Source: Nitrosomonas oligotropha (GTDB lineage: Bacteria; Pseudomonadota; Gammaproteobacteria; Burkholderiales; Nitrosomonadaceae). From it: a stretch of DNA of 64,000 nucleotides. The notes under the pieces are model-generated. The model was not told the DNA's origin and searched no databases. It saw only the letters and a program-made list of their open reading frames with translations. Both the position numbers and the translations under genes were made by a program. The stretch's first letter is position 1. Every line of letters starts with the position of its first letter. The stretch spans positions 1-64,000 of the forward strand of contig NZ_QRBZ01000005.1 of assembly GCF_009833085.1 (NCBI RefSeq). The letters run 5' to 3'. Positions 1-9,284 of the stretch are shown here, one piece after another.

Positions 1-96
1 AGCCACATAAGAGTTTGAGTAATGCCACTCCTTATGAAATACTCAACGCTTATTTCTATCAACCTCTCTGTAAACAACCCTGAGATTTCTTACACA

Positions 97-867
97 TTAG
101 TTAATATGAATGGGATTATAAGTACCGCAGTCGGTTACGACTTCCCAGGCATCATGATGCTCTTGGTACATTTTATTGAGCGCGTCTTCTACTTTCACGT
201 AATAGGGGCGGCGCATGCCATGATAGTCTACCGGTGGTCCGATCGGATTGAAATTCAAGCCGTAAAAACCCATCAGCTTATTCAGCGCAGGATCGGCAAC
301 CGACAGCCAGTGCTTGATATTGTATTTGACGGACATGCGCAACACACCCGCCATCAACACCAGCCCGATGCTGAGCGCGGAACGGCGGTCGCTGGAACGG
401 CGGTCCTGTGTGTTTCTTTTATCGCTGTCAGTCTCGGTGGTTTCCTTACGGCGCTCTTCCCTGCGCCGCTCGTCTTTACGCCGGTCAAATTGGCTGATCA
501 CCAGGAAACGGGAAATCTCAGCCGTCTGCTGGCGCGGTAACGCTTTGATATCGCACAATGCCGGGTCTGTTTGGCTATACAATTCAACCGGCAATAGCTT
601 CTCAGGCCGCGTTGAATCCGGCAGAATTAACCGTACCGTGCCGATAAATTGTCCCGATGGGCGATAGCGCAAAAGCACATGGCAGGAGTGGCTGTCATAA
701 CTATCTTTTTCCTTTTCATCCGGACAAAGCGCAGGATCGAATCCGGGTAAACGCTGTTCCACGCACAGTACCTGATAGCGAATTCTATAAACATGCTCAA
801 GCAGCTCAGCTGTATCAGCGACTACAATTTCAAAGAACTTCTGAAAATTTTGATACAAATCATTCAT
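97..867 (-). CDS. PEP-CTERM/exosortase system-associated acyltransferase
   Basis: GNAT-like acyltransferase of the family found beside exosortase A loci (an N-acyl amino acid synthase relative). The N-terminal half carries the family pattern: YRIRYQVLCVEQR near residue 30, then YDSHSCHVLLRY and GTVRLILPD. I start at ATG 867 (256 aa); an in-frame TTG at 879 would add four residues. Around residues 125-165 there is a highly charged Arg/Glu/Asp insert rich in RR and ER pairs, which reads like a low-complexity expansion inside the fold. It lies downstream of two other exosortase-associated genes on the same strand, but 321 nt separate them, so it may have its own promoter. The acyl substrate is unknown. 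Confidence 0.85.
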   Translation of the reverse strand: MNDLYQNFQKFFEIVVADTAELLEHVYRIRYQVLCVEQRLPGFDPALCPDEKEKDSYDSHSCHVLLRYRPSGQFIGTVRLILPDSTRPEKLLPVELYSQTDPALCDIKALPRQQTAEISRFLVISQFDRRKDERRREERRKETTETDSDKRNTQDRRSSDRRSALSIGLVLMAGVLRMSVKYNIKHWLSVADPALNKLMGFYGLNFNPIGPPVDYHGMRRPYYVKVEDALNKMYQEHHDAWEVVTDCGTYNPIHIN

Positions 868-879
868 AGAATCACCCAA

Positions 880-1200
880 TTAAATATGCAGCTGGTTACA
901 TTCATTTTTAGCACTCCCCGGACATTCGTTGATATCAAGAAAAGTGTCAGAATAGTAAACTGTGCTGGCGCTACATCATCATTGAAAAAGCGCAGAATCT
1001 ACGGTGCATTTCTTATTTTTAGCCGCACGAAACAAAGCTTTTCTTTCAATAAGTAATATAAATTTACTACAGCGGTCATTTAAGTATATTTAAAGCGAAT
1101 ATTCAACTGATCTTTAGCAATTAATGGCAGAATTACAACAAAGATAACTGCTTGTACACAATAAACAACAATTGCGCGCAGATTGATGAAATTTAATCGA
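880..1200. other. AT-rich intergenic region
   Basis: Spacer between the acyltransferase start and the end of the decarboxylase gene, both on the minus strand. It is clearly more AT-rich than the flanking genes and has no convincing gene, RNA or strong hairpin. It presumably holds the acyltransferase promoter, but I found no hexamer pair I would defend. Confidence 0.5.
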
Positions 1201-2436
1201 TTAAACCAACACTTCGATGGGTACGGGGTGACTTAAGAATGCGACCGGACTAGCGGTTAAACCGTAAGCGCCCGATTGTAACACCACAACCAAATCACCG
1301 GCGGATGCCTCGGCCATGGGTAACTGATCGGCCAATACATCCAGCGGTGTGCACAATGGTCCCGTAACGGATACCACTTCCCTTTCCGCGCCGCGGACTT
1401 TATTGCCGATGATGACCGGATAGTTCTTGCGGATGACCTGGCCGAAATTGCCGGAAGCCGCCAGGTGATGATGCAGTCCGCCATCGGTGATGAGAAAAAC
1501 CTGCCCGCGCGAGATTTTACGTTCCAGAACCCGGCACACATAAATCCCCGCTTCCGCAACGATATACCGGCCTAATTCGATTGCGATTCTGGCGCTTGGC
1601 AACTGCCGCTGCACTTCCGGCATCAGACGCTGCAAATTTTCCCCCACAGCAGCAAGATTCAGTGCCCGCTCTCCGGGAAAATACGGCACCCCCAAACCGC
1701 CGCCGATATTCAACAAGCGCGGCGGCGATGGCGCGTATTCAGCCAGCCGGATACCCAGCTGCAAGGACTTTGCATGCGCTTCCTGCAGCGCGGCTGCATT
1801 GAGACTCTGCGAGCCGCTGAAAATGTGGAAACCGGTAAAGTCCAATCCAAGCACAGCCAGCCGTTTTAATGTATGCGGCACGCACTCGGCATCGATACCG
1901 AATGGCTGCGGCCCACCGCCCATTTTCATGCCGGAAGACTTGAGCGCAAAATCCGGATTCACCCGGATGGTTACCTTGGGCATCATCCCTAAACTGGCTC
2001 CCAGTTGCGCAATCAATTCCATTTCCTGACCGGATTCAATATTAAGAACAACACCCGCCGCAATCGCACTGCGCAGTTCGTGTTCTTTTTTCCCCGGCCC
2101 GGCAAAACTGATATGACCCGGTGGCAGAACCGTATCCAGCGCCACGCGCATCTCGCCCGCCGAAGCCACATCCATGCCGTCGACCAAACCGGCCACATGC
2201 TGCACCAGCGCCGGCATCGGGTTGGCTTTCATGGCGTAGTGCAGCAAAATCCCGTCGGGTAAATGACACCGCAAAAATGCAATCCGGTCACTGATTTTCT
2301 GCCGGTCATACGCATAAAACGGCGTCGTACCCACGCGTTGCGCTAAACGCGTCAACGCCATACCGCCCACTTGCAGGCAATCGTCCTGCACGGCAAACTG
2401 CACCAGCGGCGCATGTTCCGGAGGTAAATTGCTCAT
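1201..2436 (-). CDS. PLP-dependent decarboxylase, exosortase A system-associated
   Basis: Fold-type III PLP enzyme (411 aa) of the ornithine/diaminopimelate decarboxylase group, in the subfamily tied to exosortase A clusters. Visible features are HYAMKANPMPAL near residues 65-76 (the PLP-binding lysine in AMKAN), GFHIFSGSQ in the middle, and LNIGGGLGVPY, the glycine-rich phosphate loop. The ATG overlaps the stop of the upstream acyl-CoA ligase in an ATGA arrangement, so the two are translationally coupled. This pair is a recognised accessory module of EPS/PEP-CTERM sorting loci. The exosortase itself is not in this window. The true substrate is not established. Confidence 0.88.
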   Translation of the reverse strand: MSNLPPEHAPLVQFAVQDDCLQVGGMALTRLAQRVGTTPFYAYDRQKISDRIAFLRCHLPDGILLHYAMKANPMPALVQHVAGLVDGMDVASAGEMRVALDTVLPPGHISFAGPGKKEHELRSAIAAGVVLNIESGQEMELIAQLGASLGMMPKVTIRVNPDFALKSSGMKMGGGPQPFGIDAECVPHTLKRLAVLGLDFTGFHIFSGSQSLNAAALQEAHAKSLQLGIRLAEYAPSPPRLLNIGGGLGVPYFPGERALNLAAVGENLQRLMPEVQRQLPSARIAIELGRYIVAEAGIYVCRVLERKISRGQVFLITDGGLHHHLAASGNFGQVIRKNYPVIIGNKVRGAEREVVSVTGPLCTPLDVLADQLPMAEASAGDLVVVLQSGAYGLTASPVAFLSHPVPIEVLV

Positions 2437-4019
2437 TGCGCGGTTTCCTTAAATAAATGCTGTAATTCCTGAGAAAGCAATTTGCGGTCTATTTTACCGT
2501 TCGGGTTGCGCGGCAGATCACCCTCACGCATTTCGATGTGACTGGGCAGCATATACGCAGGCAATCGCTGTTTGCATAGATGCAGCAAAAGACCGGCATC
2601 CGGCTGCATGCCGCGGCGGGCCGTCACAATCACCGCAATCGCTTGCCCCAGTACGGGATGCGGCACACCGATCGCAACCGCTTCCGCAACACATTCCGAC
2701 GCATAAATAACTTCTTCCACTTCGGTAGGGCTGACCCGGTAACCGGAGGTTTTGATCATTTCGTCGCGGCGTTCGATGAAATACAAAAAACCTTCTTCAT
2801 CCATGCGGACGGTATCGCCGGACCAGGCAGCGATCTCCGCAAGTGGCAACCCGGCCTGGCGCGCTTTCAGCGGTTTGAAGCACAACGCCGTTCTTTCCGC
2901 ATCGTTCCAATACCCCATCGCCACCAATGCGCCCCGCTGCACCAATTCGCCCGGCTCACCCGGTGCGCACGGTGAGCCATCGTCGCGCAGAACCAAAACT
3001 TCCGCACTCGGTACCGCCTTGCCGATCGAATCCGGACGCCGCTCGATTTCTTCCGGCGCCAGATAGGTCGAGCGGAACGCTTCGGTAAAACCATACATCA
3101 GGAAAACCTGCGTTGCCGGTAAAACACTGCGCAATTGATTCAGCGTCGCACGCGGCATGGCGCCGCCCGAATTGGTGATATAACGCAACGACGGCGCTTT
3201 TCCCCAGTCCAATTGCGCCAGCTGAATCCACAATGGCGGCACAGCCGCAAGGCCGGTGATTCCCTCGTCGTTGACGATGCGGATGATGTCGCGTGGAAGC
3301 AGATAATTCATCAGGATATTGGTTGCGCCTGCGTAAAAAGCGGTCGTCAATTGATTCAATCCATAATCGAAGCTGAGCGGCAGCACCGTCAAAATCCGGT
3401 CATCAGGACGGTTTTGCAAATACTGCGCGACACTTTTCGCGCCAGCCAGCAAATTGCGATGCGACAGCACTACGCCCTTGGGTTTGCCAGTGCTGCCCGA
3501 GGTATAGATAATCGCCGCCATATCGCTATCGATCACGCCCGATGCGGAATGTTCTTTTTGCACCGCAGAAACAGCTTGCCAACCGGCAACTGTCAAACCA
3601 GCAAGCGCAGGCAAACGATCTCCGCCATCCACGACAATCACGGTATGCAAGTCGTGGCACAGCGGCAAAACCGCTTGCAGCAATTTCAACCGCTCCAGTG
3701 AGGTCACCAATATCCTGACATTACAATCGATCAGGATGTACGCCACCTGTTCCGGCTTCAATACCGGATTCACCGGAACCATCACACCACCCGCCGCCGT
3801 CGCGGCAAAGAGCGCGATTACGGTCTCGAAACGTTTCTCGAGATAAACCGCCACACGCTCGCCGCGGCTCAAGCCACATGCGCGCAAGCCATCCGCCGTT
3901 GCCGCGACTGCCCCTGCCAGCATGACATAGCTCATACGCTGATTGTCATAAGACAAGGCTTCGGCATCCGGTGTCCGTCCGGCAGCGGCAAAAATCAGAT
4001 CATGGATCAAGTCAGTCAT
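2433..4019 (-). CDS. Acyl-CoA ligase (AMP-forming), exosortase A system-associated
   Basis: ANL-superfamily adenylating enzyme, 528 aa. The AMP-binding P-loop is intact (AIIYTSGSTGKPKGVVLSH near residue 170). The A5-type YGFTEAF and the C-terminal hinge and catalytic lysine region (RNPNGKIDRKLL, near residue 505) are also present. It should activate an acyl or aminoacyl group as the adenylate and then the CoA thioester. Its last bases overlap the start of the PLP decarboxylase. Together they form a two-gene module found with exosortase A and EPS genes. The start ATG is about 160 nt from the divergent gltX. Confidence 0.88.
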   Translation of the reverse strand: MTDLIHDLIFAAAGRTPDAEALSYDNQRMSYVMLAGAVAATADGLRACGLSRGERVAVYLEKRFETVIALFAATAAGGVMVPVNPVLKPEQVAYILIDCNVRILVTSLERLKLLQAVLPLCHDLHTVIVVDGGDRLPALAGLTVAGWQAVSAVQKEHSASGVIDSDMAAIIYTSGSTGKPKGVVLSHRNLLAGAKSVAQYLQNRPDDRILTVLPLSFDYGLNQLTTAFYAGATNILMNYLLPRDIIRIVNDEGITGLAAVPPLWIQLAQLDWGKAPSLRYITNSGGAMPRATLNQLRSVLPATQVFLMYGFTEAFRSTYLAPEEIERRPDSIGKAVPSAEVLVLRDDGSPCAPGEPGELVQRGALVAMGYWNDAERTALCFKPLKARQAGLPLAEIAAWSGDTVRMDEEGFLYFIERRDEMIKTSGYRVSPTEVEEVIYASECVAEAVAIGVPHPVLGQAIAVIVTARRGMQPDAGLLLHLCKQRLPAYMLPSHIEMREGDLPRNPNGKIDRKLLSQELQHLFKETAQ

Positions 4020-4178
4020 TGAGCAAACGCGCTTGTTAGTGCCACAAGAAAAGCATCCGAATTAGAAAGTGCGCCCATTATAATCGGCTTTGGCTTTCAT
4101 ACGGCTATCAACATACCCGGCGGAATCGCGTAAACTATCCGCTTTCCAATATTCGGCGTAATAGTTGACACAACAATC

Positions 4179-5573
4179 ATGATGGTACGCACACGATTTG
4201 CTCCCAGCCCAACCGGCTATCTCCACATCGGCGGCGCACGCACCGCGCTGTTTTCCTGGGCTTATGCCCGCAAGCACGGCGGAAAATTTATTCTGCGCAT
4301 TGAAGATACCGATCTGGAACGTTCGACGCAACAATCGATCCAGGCGATTCTGGACGGCATGGCGTGGCTGGGACTGGATTACGACGAAGGGCCGTTTTAT
4401 CAGATGCAGCGCTTAGCGCGTTATCACGAAATTGCCGAGCAATTATTGCAGAATAATCAAGCGTATTACTGCTACGCCACCAAGGAAGAATTGGAACAAA
4501 TGCGTGAGCAGCAATTGGCGGCGGGTTTGAAGCCCCGTTACGACGGGCGCTGGCGCGATAGCAAGCAAACCCCGCCCGCCGGTGTAAAACCGGTGCTGCG
4601 GTTCAAAAACCCGCTGGACGGTTACGTGACCTTCAACGATCAGATCAAGGGAAAAATCACCGTCGCCAACAATGAACTCGACGATCTGGTGCTGCTGCGC
4701 GGCGATGGCGTGCCAACGTATAATTTCAGCGTGGTGATCGACGATCTGGACATGAATATCACCCATGTCATCCGCGGCGACGACCACGTCAACAATACCC
4801 CGCGCCAGATCAATATTCTTAAGGCATTGGGCGCCACATTGCCGGAATACGCGCATGTGCCGATGATTCTGGGGGCTAACGGCGAGCGCTTGTCGAAACG
4901 GCATGGCGCGGTCTCGGTCATGCAGTATCACGAGGATGGGTATTTGCCGGAAGCGCTGTTGAATTATCTGGCGAGACTGGGATGGTCGCACGGCGACGAG
5001 GAAATTTTCAGCCGCGAACAGTTGGTAGAATGGTTCGATTTATCCGCGATCAGCCGCTCTCCGGCGAAATTCAATCCGGAAAAACTGCATTGGATCAATC
5101 AGCAATATCTCAAAATAACGGATAATACCCGTCTGGCCGGACTGGTAACACCTTTCCTGGCGAAAGACGATTGCCCGACGAATGGCGGCCCCAATCTGAC
5201 GCAGGTTGTCGATTTGCTCAAGGAACGGGTGAATACCATCGAAGAATTGGCGGATGCCGCAGTGTATTTTTACCGCCCGCTGGAACCCGACAATGAACTG
5301 AAAGCACAGCACTTTACTGCGGAAACGAAACCGATCATGACCGGCCTGCTGGAAAAATTCCGCCACATCGAATGGACACGGGAAATCATCCATCAGGAAA
5401 TAAAAGCTGCCGCCAAGGAACATGATGTAAAACTGCCGAAAATCGCCATGCCGTTACGGGTCATGGTCACCGGCGAAGTTCACACCCCGTCGATCGATGC
5501 GGTACTGGCGTTGCTCGGACGCGAGGAGACACTGGCGCGCATGAACAGTCATCTCAGCAGTTTTCCCGGTTGA
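4179..5573 (+). CDS. gltX: Glutamyl-tRNA synthetase
   Basis: Class I aminoacyl-tRNA synthetase that charges tRNA-Glu (464 aa, normal length). The HIGH signature appears as HIGG at residues 16-19 after FAPSPTGYL. The KMSKS signature appears as LSKRHG around residues 238-243. The C-terminal third is the anticodon-binding helical region. Two consecutive ATG codons (4179, 4182) precede VRTRFAPSPTG and no good ribosome site separates them. A tRNA-Glu gene lies only about 170 nt downstream, so enzyme and substrate are neighbours, although a separate promoter drives the tRNAs. Confidence 0.97.
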   Translation: MMVRTRFAPSPTGYLHIGGARTALFSWAYARKHGGKFILRIEDTDLERSTQQSIQAILDGMAWLGLDYDEGPFYQMQRLARYHEIAEQLLQNNQAYYCYATKEELEQMREQQLAAGLKPRYDGRWRDSKQTPPAGVKPVLRFKNPLDGYVTFNDQIKGKITVANNELDDLVLLRGDGVPTYNFSVVIDDLDMNITHVIRGDDHVNNTPRQINILKALGATLPEYAHVPMILGANGERLSKRHGAVSVMQYHEDGYLPEALLNYLARLGWSHGDEEIFSREQLVEWFDLSAISRSPAKFNPEKLHWINQQYLKITDNTRLAGLVTPFLAKDDCPTNGGPNLTQVVDLLKERVNTIEELADAAVYFYRPLEPDNELKAQHFTAETKPIMTGLLEKFRHIEWTREIIHQEIKAAAKEHDVKLPKIAMPLRVMVTGEVHTPSIDAVLALLGREETLARMNSHLSSFPG

Positions 5574-5580
5574 TCTTTTC

Positions 5581-5609
5581 TTTACAATAAATCATCGCAT
5601 CAGTATAAT
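5581..5609 (+). promoter_or_regulatory. Sigma-70 promoter of the tRNA operon
   Basis: TTTACA (5581-5586), a 17-nt spacer and a perfect TATAAT (5604-5609), followed by a C-run discriminator just before tRNA-Ala. It starts 7 nt after the gltX stop, so the tRNA pair is probably transcribed independently of gltX. A GC-rich discriminator is typical of stringently controlled stable-RNA promoters. Confidence 0.8.
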
Positions 5610-5626
5610 CCCCCTTCCTTTGATCA

Positions 5627-5702
<76 letters not shown>

Positions 5703-5746
5703 AGTTTTTCTTGGATTAAGCGGTGCTATAAACGAAACATCATTTT

Positions 5747-5822
5747 GTCCCCATCGTCTAGAGGCCTAGGACATCGCCCTTTCACGGCGGTAACACGAGT
5801 TCGAATCTCGTTGGGGACGCCA
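5747..5822 (+). tRNA. tRNA-Glu (anticodon TTC)
   Basis: A 76-nt cloverleaf with encoded CCA. The acceptor stem GTCCCCA pairs with TGGGGAC. The anticodon stem CCGCC-like arms CGCCC/GGCGG flank loop TTTCACG with TTC. The T-arm is CGAGTTCGAATCTCG. It sits 44 nt after tRNA-Ala in the same transcription unit and ends just before a rho-independent terminator. Confidence 0.97.
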
Positions 5823-5830
5823 AGTACACT

Positions 5831-5857
5831 AAGGCTTGAAAAATTCAGGCCTTTTTT
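5831..5857 (+). terminator. Rho-independent terminator of the tRNA operon
   Basis: A ten-pair stem AAGGCTTGAA / TTCAGGCCTT (one G-T wobble) with an AAA loop, followed by a T-run, eight nt after the tRNA-Glu CCA. Confidence 0.85.
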
Positions 5858-5950
5858 ATTTTCTTGGCGCGAGAAACCACATCTGATCCAAAAAATGCGA
5901 GGTCACTCGGCGTAGTTGTTATCCGAGTACATTTCCAGAAGAAATTTTTC

Positions 5951-8665
5951 TTAACTGACGGGAAGAAAAATCGTGTCTTTTTCAAATAATTGATTGAATT
6001 CGCTTGCAGGCACGGGCTTTGAGAACAAGTATCCTTGCCCGAAATCACAACCGATTTGCTGCAATAATTCAAACTGCGCCCACGTTTCTATACCTTCCGC
6101 AACCACGCTTAAGTTAAGTTTATGGGCCATCACAATCATGGCTTCGCATAAGGTCAGGTCGTCCGAATCCGGACTCAGGTTCTGCACAAAAGACTTATCG
6201 ATCTTGATGTAATCGATATCGAATTTTTTCAGGTAGGCAAGCGACGAGTAACCGGTGCCGAAATCGTCCAACGCCACTTGCATTCCATCATCCCGCAGCA
6301 TCAGCAGATAATCGCAAACATTATTTTTTGCCTCCATCAGCGAGCTCTCGGTAATCTCAATGACAATGCTCTCACCCGGCAAACCAAGCTGCCGCAGGTA
6401 TTCAAACCAAGAATGACAGCGTCCGGGATCCACTTTAAACTGAAACGGGGATTTATTAACGCTGATCTGAAATTCCGGATTGTAGCGCGCGCGGCACAGC
6501 TGCACTTGCGCAGCCGCTTGGCGAAACACCCATTCACCGATTTCAATGATCAGACCTGTTTCTTCCGCGATGGGAATGAAATTATCCGGACTGATCAGAC
6601 CAATTACGGGGTGCTGCCAGCGAATCAGCGCTTCCGCTTTACGGATCCTGCCGTCTGCCAGATCGATGATGGGTTGGTAATGCACCACTAACTCGTTTCT
6701 TTGCACCGCATAGCGCAAATCATTGGCCAGCCGCATGCGCGTATTGGCGGCTTCCTGCATACTGGGGGTGTAATAAAAAAAGCAGTTCTTTCCTTCACGT
6801 TTCGCGGTGTACATGGCTTGATCGGCACATTTGAGCAGGCTGGCCACATCGCTCGCGTCTTCCGGGCAGAGCGCCACTCCGATGCTGGCCGTGAGATAGG
6901 CAATTTCACCATCCAGATGATAAGGAATGGCCAATTGCTCCAGTATTGAATTAACACAATAACCGGCCCGGCCAATTTCATTCACGTCACTCAGGATCAA
7001 GGCAAACTCATCACTCCCCAAGCGCCCCAGCATGCCTTTCCCTCGTGTGAAAGCCGCCAGTCTGCGAGTCACTTCCCTGAGCAGTTGGTCGCCATACAGA
7101 TGCCCAAGCGTATCGTTCACTTCCCTGAAACGATCGAGATTGATCAAGATTAACGCCAGTTGCCTGTTATCACGCTGGCAGCGCTTTATTTCCTCGTGCA
7201 AGCAATCGTATATCATGCGCCGGTTGGGTAATTCCGTCAGCATATCGTAGTTGGCCTGTTTCCAAATCAACGCCTCTTTTCTCTTTTTCTCAGAGATATC
7301 GCTGAATAATCCAACCCAGCCTTGAATAGCGCCATCGGGACCGTAAATCGTGTTGATACTCAGTATTTCCGTAAATAATTCGCCATTCTTGCGGCGGTTT
7401 TGTATTTCCCCCTGCCATTTCCCCGTCGTGCTGATGGATTGCCACATGGTCCGGTAAAATTCTTTGCTATTCAGTCCCGCACTCAGGATTTTAGGATTCT
7501 TTCCAAGAATTTCATCGGGTTGATAACCCGTCACATCCGTAAAAGCCGAATTAACACTGATGATGCATTTATTCGCATCGGTGACCATCATCGCTTCACT
7601 GCTTCTTTGATAAACCAGCGCAGCCAATTTCATGTCCGCCTGCGATTTCCTTAACTCGTGGATAATCAGCGTCAGCAATAAACCAATCACGGCGATGACC
7701 AGAAAGGCAAGCTGCATATTGATCAAGCCGGATTCTTGCAAATCCCTTCCAAAGAAACCGATTCCTTGCGCCGCGCCGATCATGGCCTGTATAAATGTCA
7801 TAGTAATCACCAGCGTGATACCGTGGCGGCCGAAACGGATAGCGCCCCAAGTGGCAAAAACAATGATCCAGTAACCGCGAGCAATGAATCCCAGCTCCTG
7901 ATGAAACCACTCGAGAAAAACGATTTGCCCGGCCAGAAAAGTCAGGCCGGCAAACGCGGCAGTCTCTAAAATACGGCCCCCCTCGAACCACCCTTCCGGT
8001 AATTTCCGCCATGTCAGGAAAAACGGAGTGAATATCACGATTCCCAGCAGATTGGCTATCCACCACAGCAGCATGCTGAAAGTTAATACTCTGGGGCTGA
8101 GTTCATCGATCAAATACAACCCGATGACGCATAGAATAGTACCGATAGTGATGGATAAAATCGCTGCCAAACCGAGACGGAGATAATCGTCGGACCGTTC
8201 AAGACCGGCGATATTTTGATAACCCGCGCCTTTGAGCTGCCAATTCAGAATCCAAACGGCGATAAGCGGTTCACAGGTATTGCCGATGACGAATATCAGA
8301 TTCGCTTCCAGGGATTTACCCGCCAAATAATTGGCCATGAAAACACCCAGTGCGATGCCCGGCCATAATCGATAGCCTCCGGCAAGCAAAGCCGCCAAAG
8401 CTAATCCGCTAGGTGGCCAGATGGGAGAAAAATTTCCCTGGGCGGCAAAATTTTCAATAATCACGCTCGCCAGCACGGCATAGGTCAATGCCAGCAACCC
8501 CATGCAACCCATTCCCACCCAATTGTTCAGCAACTGCTGCTTCAGTGAGCGAGTAATTTGTTGTTTTATTAAAGCAAGCATAATTTTTATGATGATTATT
8601 CTCGATTTAAAAAGCATTTTTTCGCCAAAACCATTTGCTGCAACTGCAACTTGTTTAGCCCCCAC
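5951..8665 (-). CDS. MASE1-PAS-GGDEF-EAL cyclic-di-GMP signalling protein
   Basis: Membrane sensor with both c-di-GMP domains, 904 aa. Residues of about 45-335 form a multi-helix MASE1 sensor with the hallmark IWPPSGLALAALL. A PAS domain follows (about 350-465), with a PAC-like RRKNGELF segment. The GGDEF domain has the signature GSDEF near residue 550, so the first Gly pair is altered and cyclase activity is uncertain. The EAL domain starts with EALIRW near 676 and keeps DDFGTGYSS near 795, so phosphodiesterase activity is likely. The start is uncertain: GTG 8665 has GAAGGA upstream, while ATG 8617 and ATG 8581 lie just before the first helix. A hairpin at 5905-5928 lies beyond the stop. Confidence 0.93.
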   Translation of the reverse strand: MGAKQVAVAANGFGEKMLFKSRIIIIKIMLALIKQQITRSLKQQLLNNWVGMGCMGLLALTYAVLASVIIENFAAQGNFSPIWPPSGLALAALLAGGYRLWPGIALGVFMANYLAGKSLEANLIFVIGNTCEPLIAVWILNWQLKGAGYQNIAGLERSDDYLRLGLAAILSITIGTILCVIGLYLIDELSPRVLTFSMLLWWIANLLGIVIFTPFFLTWRKLPEGWFEGGRILETAAFAGLTFLAGQIVFLEWFHQELGFIARGYWIIVFATWGAIRFGRHGITLVITMTFIQAMIGAAQGIGFFGRDLQESGLINMQLAFLVIAVIGLLLTLIIHELRKSQADMKLAALVYQRSSEAMMVTDANKCIISVNSAFTDVTGYQPDEILGKNPKILSAGLNSKEFYRTMWQSISTTGKWQGEIQNRRKNGELFTEILSINTIYGPDGAIQGWVGLFSDISEKKRKEALIWKQANYDMLTELPNRRMIYDCLHEEIKRCQRDNRQLALILINLDRFREVNDTLGHLYGDQLLREVTRRLAAFTRGKGMLGRLGSDEFALILSDVNEIGRAGYCVNSILEQLAIPYHLDGEIAYLTASIGVALCPEDASDVASLLKCADQAMYTAKREGKNCFFYYTPSMQEAANTRMRLANDLRYAVQRNELVVHYQPIIDLADGRIRKAEALIRWQHPVIGLISPDNFIPIAEETGLIIEIGEWVFRQAAAQVQLCRARYNPEFQISVNKSPFQFKVDPGRCHSWFEYLRQLGLPGESIVIEITESSLMEAKNNVCDYLLMLRDDGMQVALDDFGTGYSSLAYLKKFDIDYIKIDKSFVQNLSPDSDDLTLCEAMIVMAHKLNLSVVAEGIETWAQFELLQQIGCDFGQGYLFSKPVPASEFNQLFEKDTIFLPVS

Positions 8666-9284
8666 ACAGTCCTTCGACTGTTGCGTCAGTGACTCGGCCG
8701 ATGCTTCCGCTCCTCCTGCCAGCGCAGCATTCTGTTGTGTAACCGCATGCTTTTAAACAGGTAAATTTAACTTCATTGTCACTCATATCGATGTGTACGC
8801 TTATGGCAAATATTACGATTAATTCTTCCTATCGGAGAGAGAGAAAGTTCTTATTTTTACAGCATGTTATTCCTATTCACAGAGAAGTACTTATCTGACA
8901 AACCCAGATCAAATTTAAACAGCACCACCTTGATACAGGTCAAGCGTGCCGCATCAAAAATGACACCGGTTATGTCTATGGAAGGTTCATTTTAAAAACA
9001 GCAGAATGGATTGTTAGCTTACCAGCATGCAGTTAAACCTTGTTCCGGTTCTTGCACTGATTATCAATCATGCCTGCATTTTTATAAGCAAATCGCTTAG
9101 ATAGAAATAAGCAAAAGCTTATTTCTTTATCCAGCCAGCGGCCTTATCATGAAAAAAATCTGGAGCATTAAGAAGATTCCCAGATAAATCAGTCATCAAA
9201 GTAAAGATCGGTGTGGGGTCTGCACTTTTGGGTACTCTGTGTATGGTCTCGCGTAGTTTCAATTCTAAAAATAAGGAGCTACTC
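8666..9284. other. Intergenic region, divergent promoters
   Basis: A 619-nt spacer between the divergent MASE1 protein and the TIGR04073-type gene. I see no convincing gene. The one patterned site is a 14-nt FNR/CRP-like dyad at 8930-8943, listed separately. Confidence 0.5.
8930..8943. promoter_or_regulatory. Possible FNR/CRP-family box
   Basis: TTGAT-ACAG-GTCAA differs at one base from the FNR/ANR consensus dyad TTGAT-N4-ATCAA. It lies in the divergent spacer, about 340 nt before the first rightward start codon. That is far from an expected promoter, so it could be chance. Confidence 0.3.

Noticed and set aside
22-540. 172-codon rightward frame over the acyltransferase gene
   Set aside because: It is the antisense shadow of a recognised minus-strand gene.
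4077-4084. Palindromic ATTATAAT as a shared -10 box for gltX and the acyl-CoA ligase
   Set aside because: No acceptable -35 hexamer is found at 16-18 nt on either strand.
5905-5928. ACTCGG/CCGAGT hairpin beyond the MASE1 gene stop, as a terminator
   Set aside because: On the minus strand the T-run is about 15 nt away from the six-pair stem, so intrinsic termination is not well supported.
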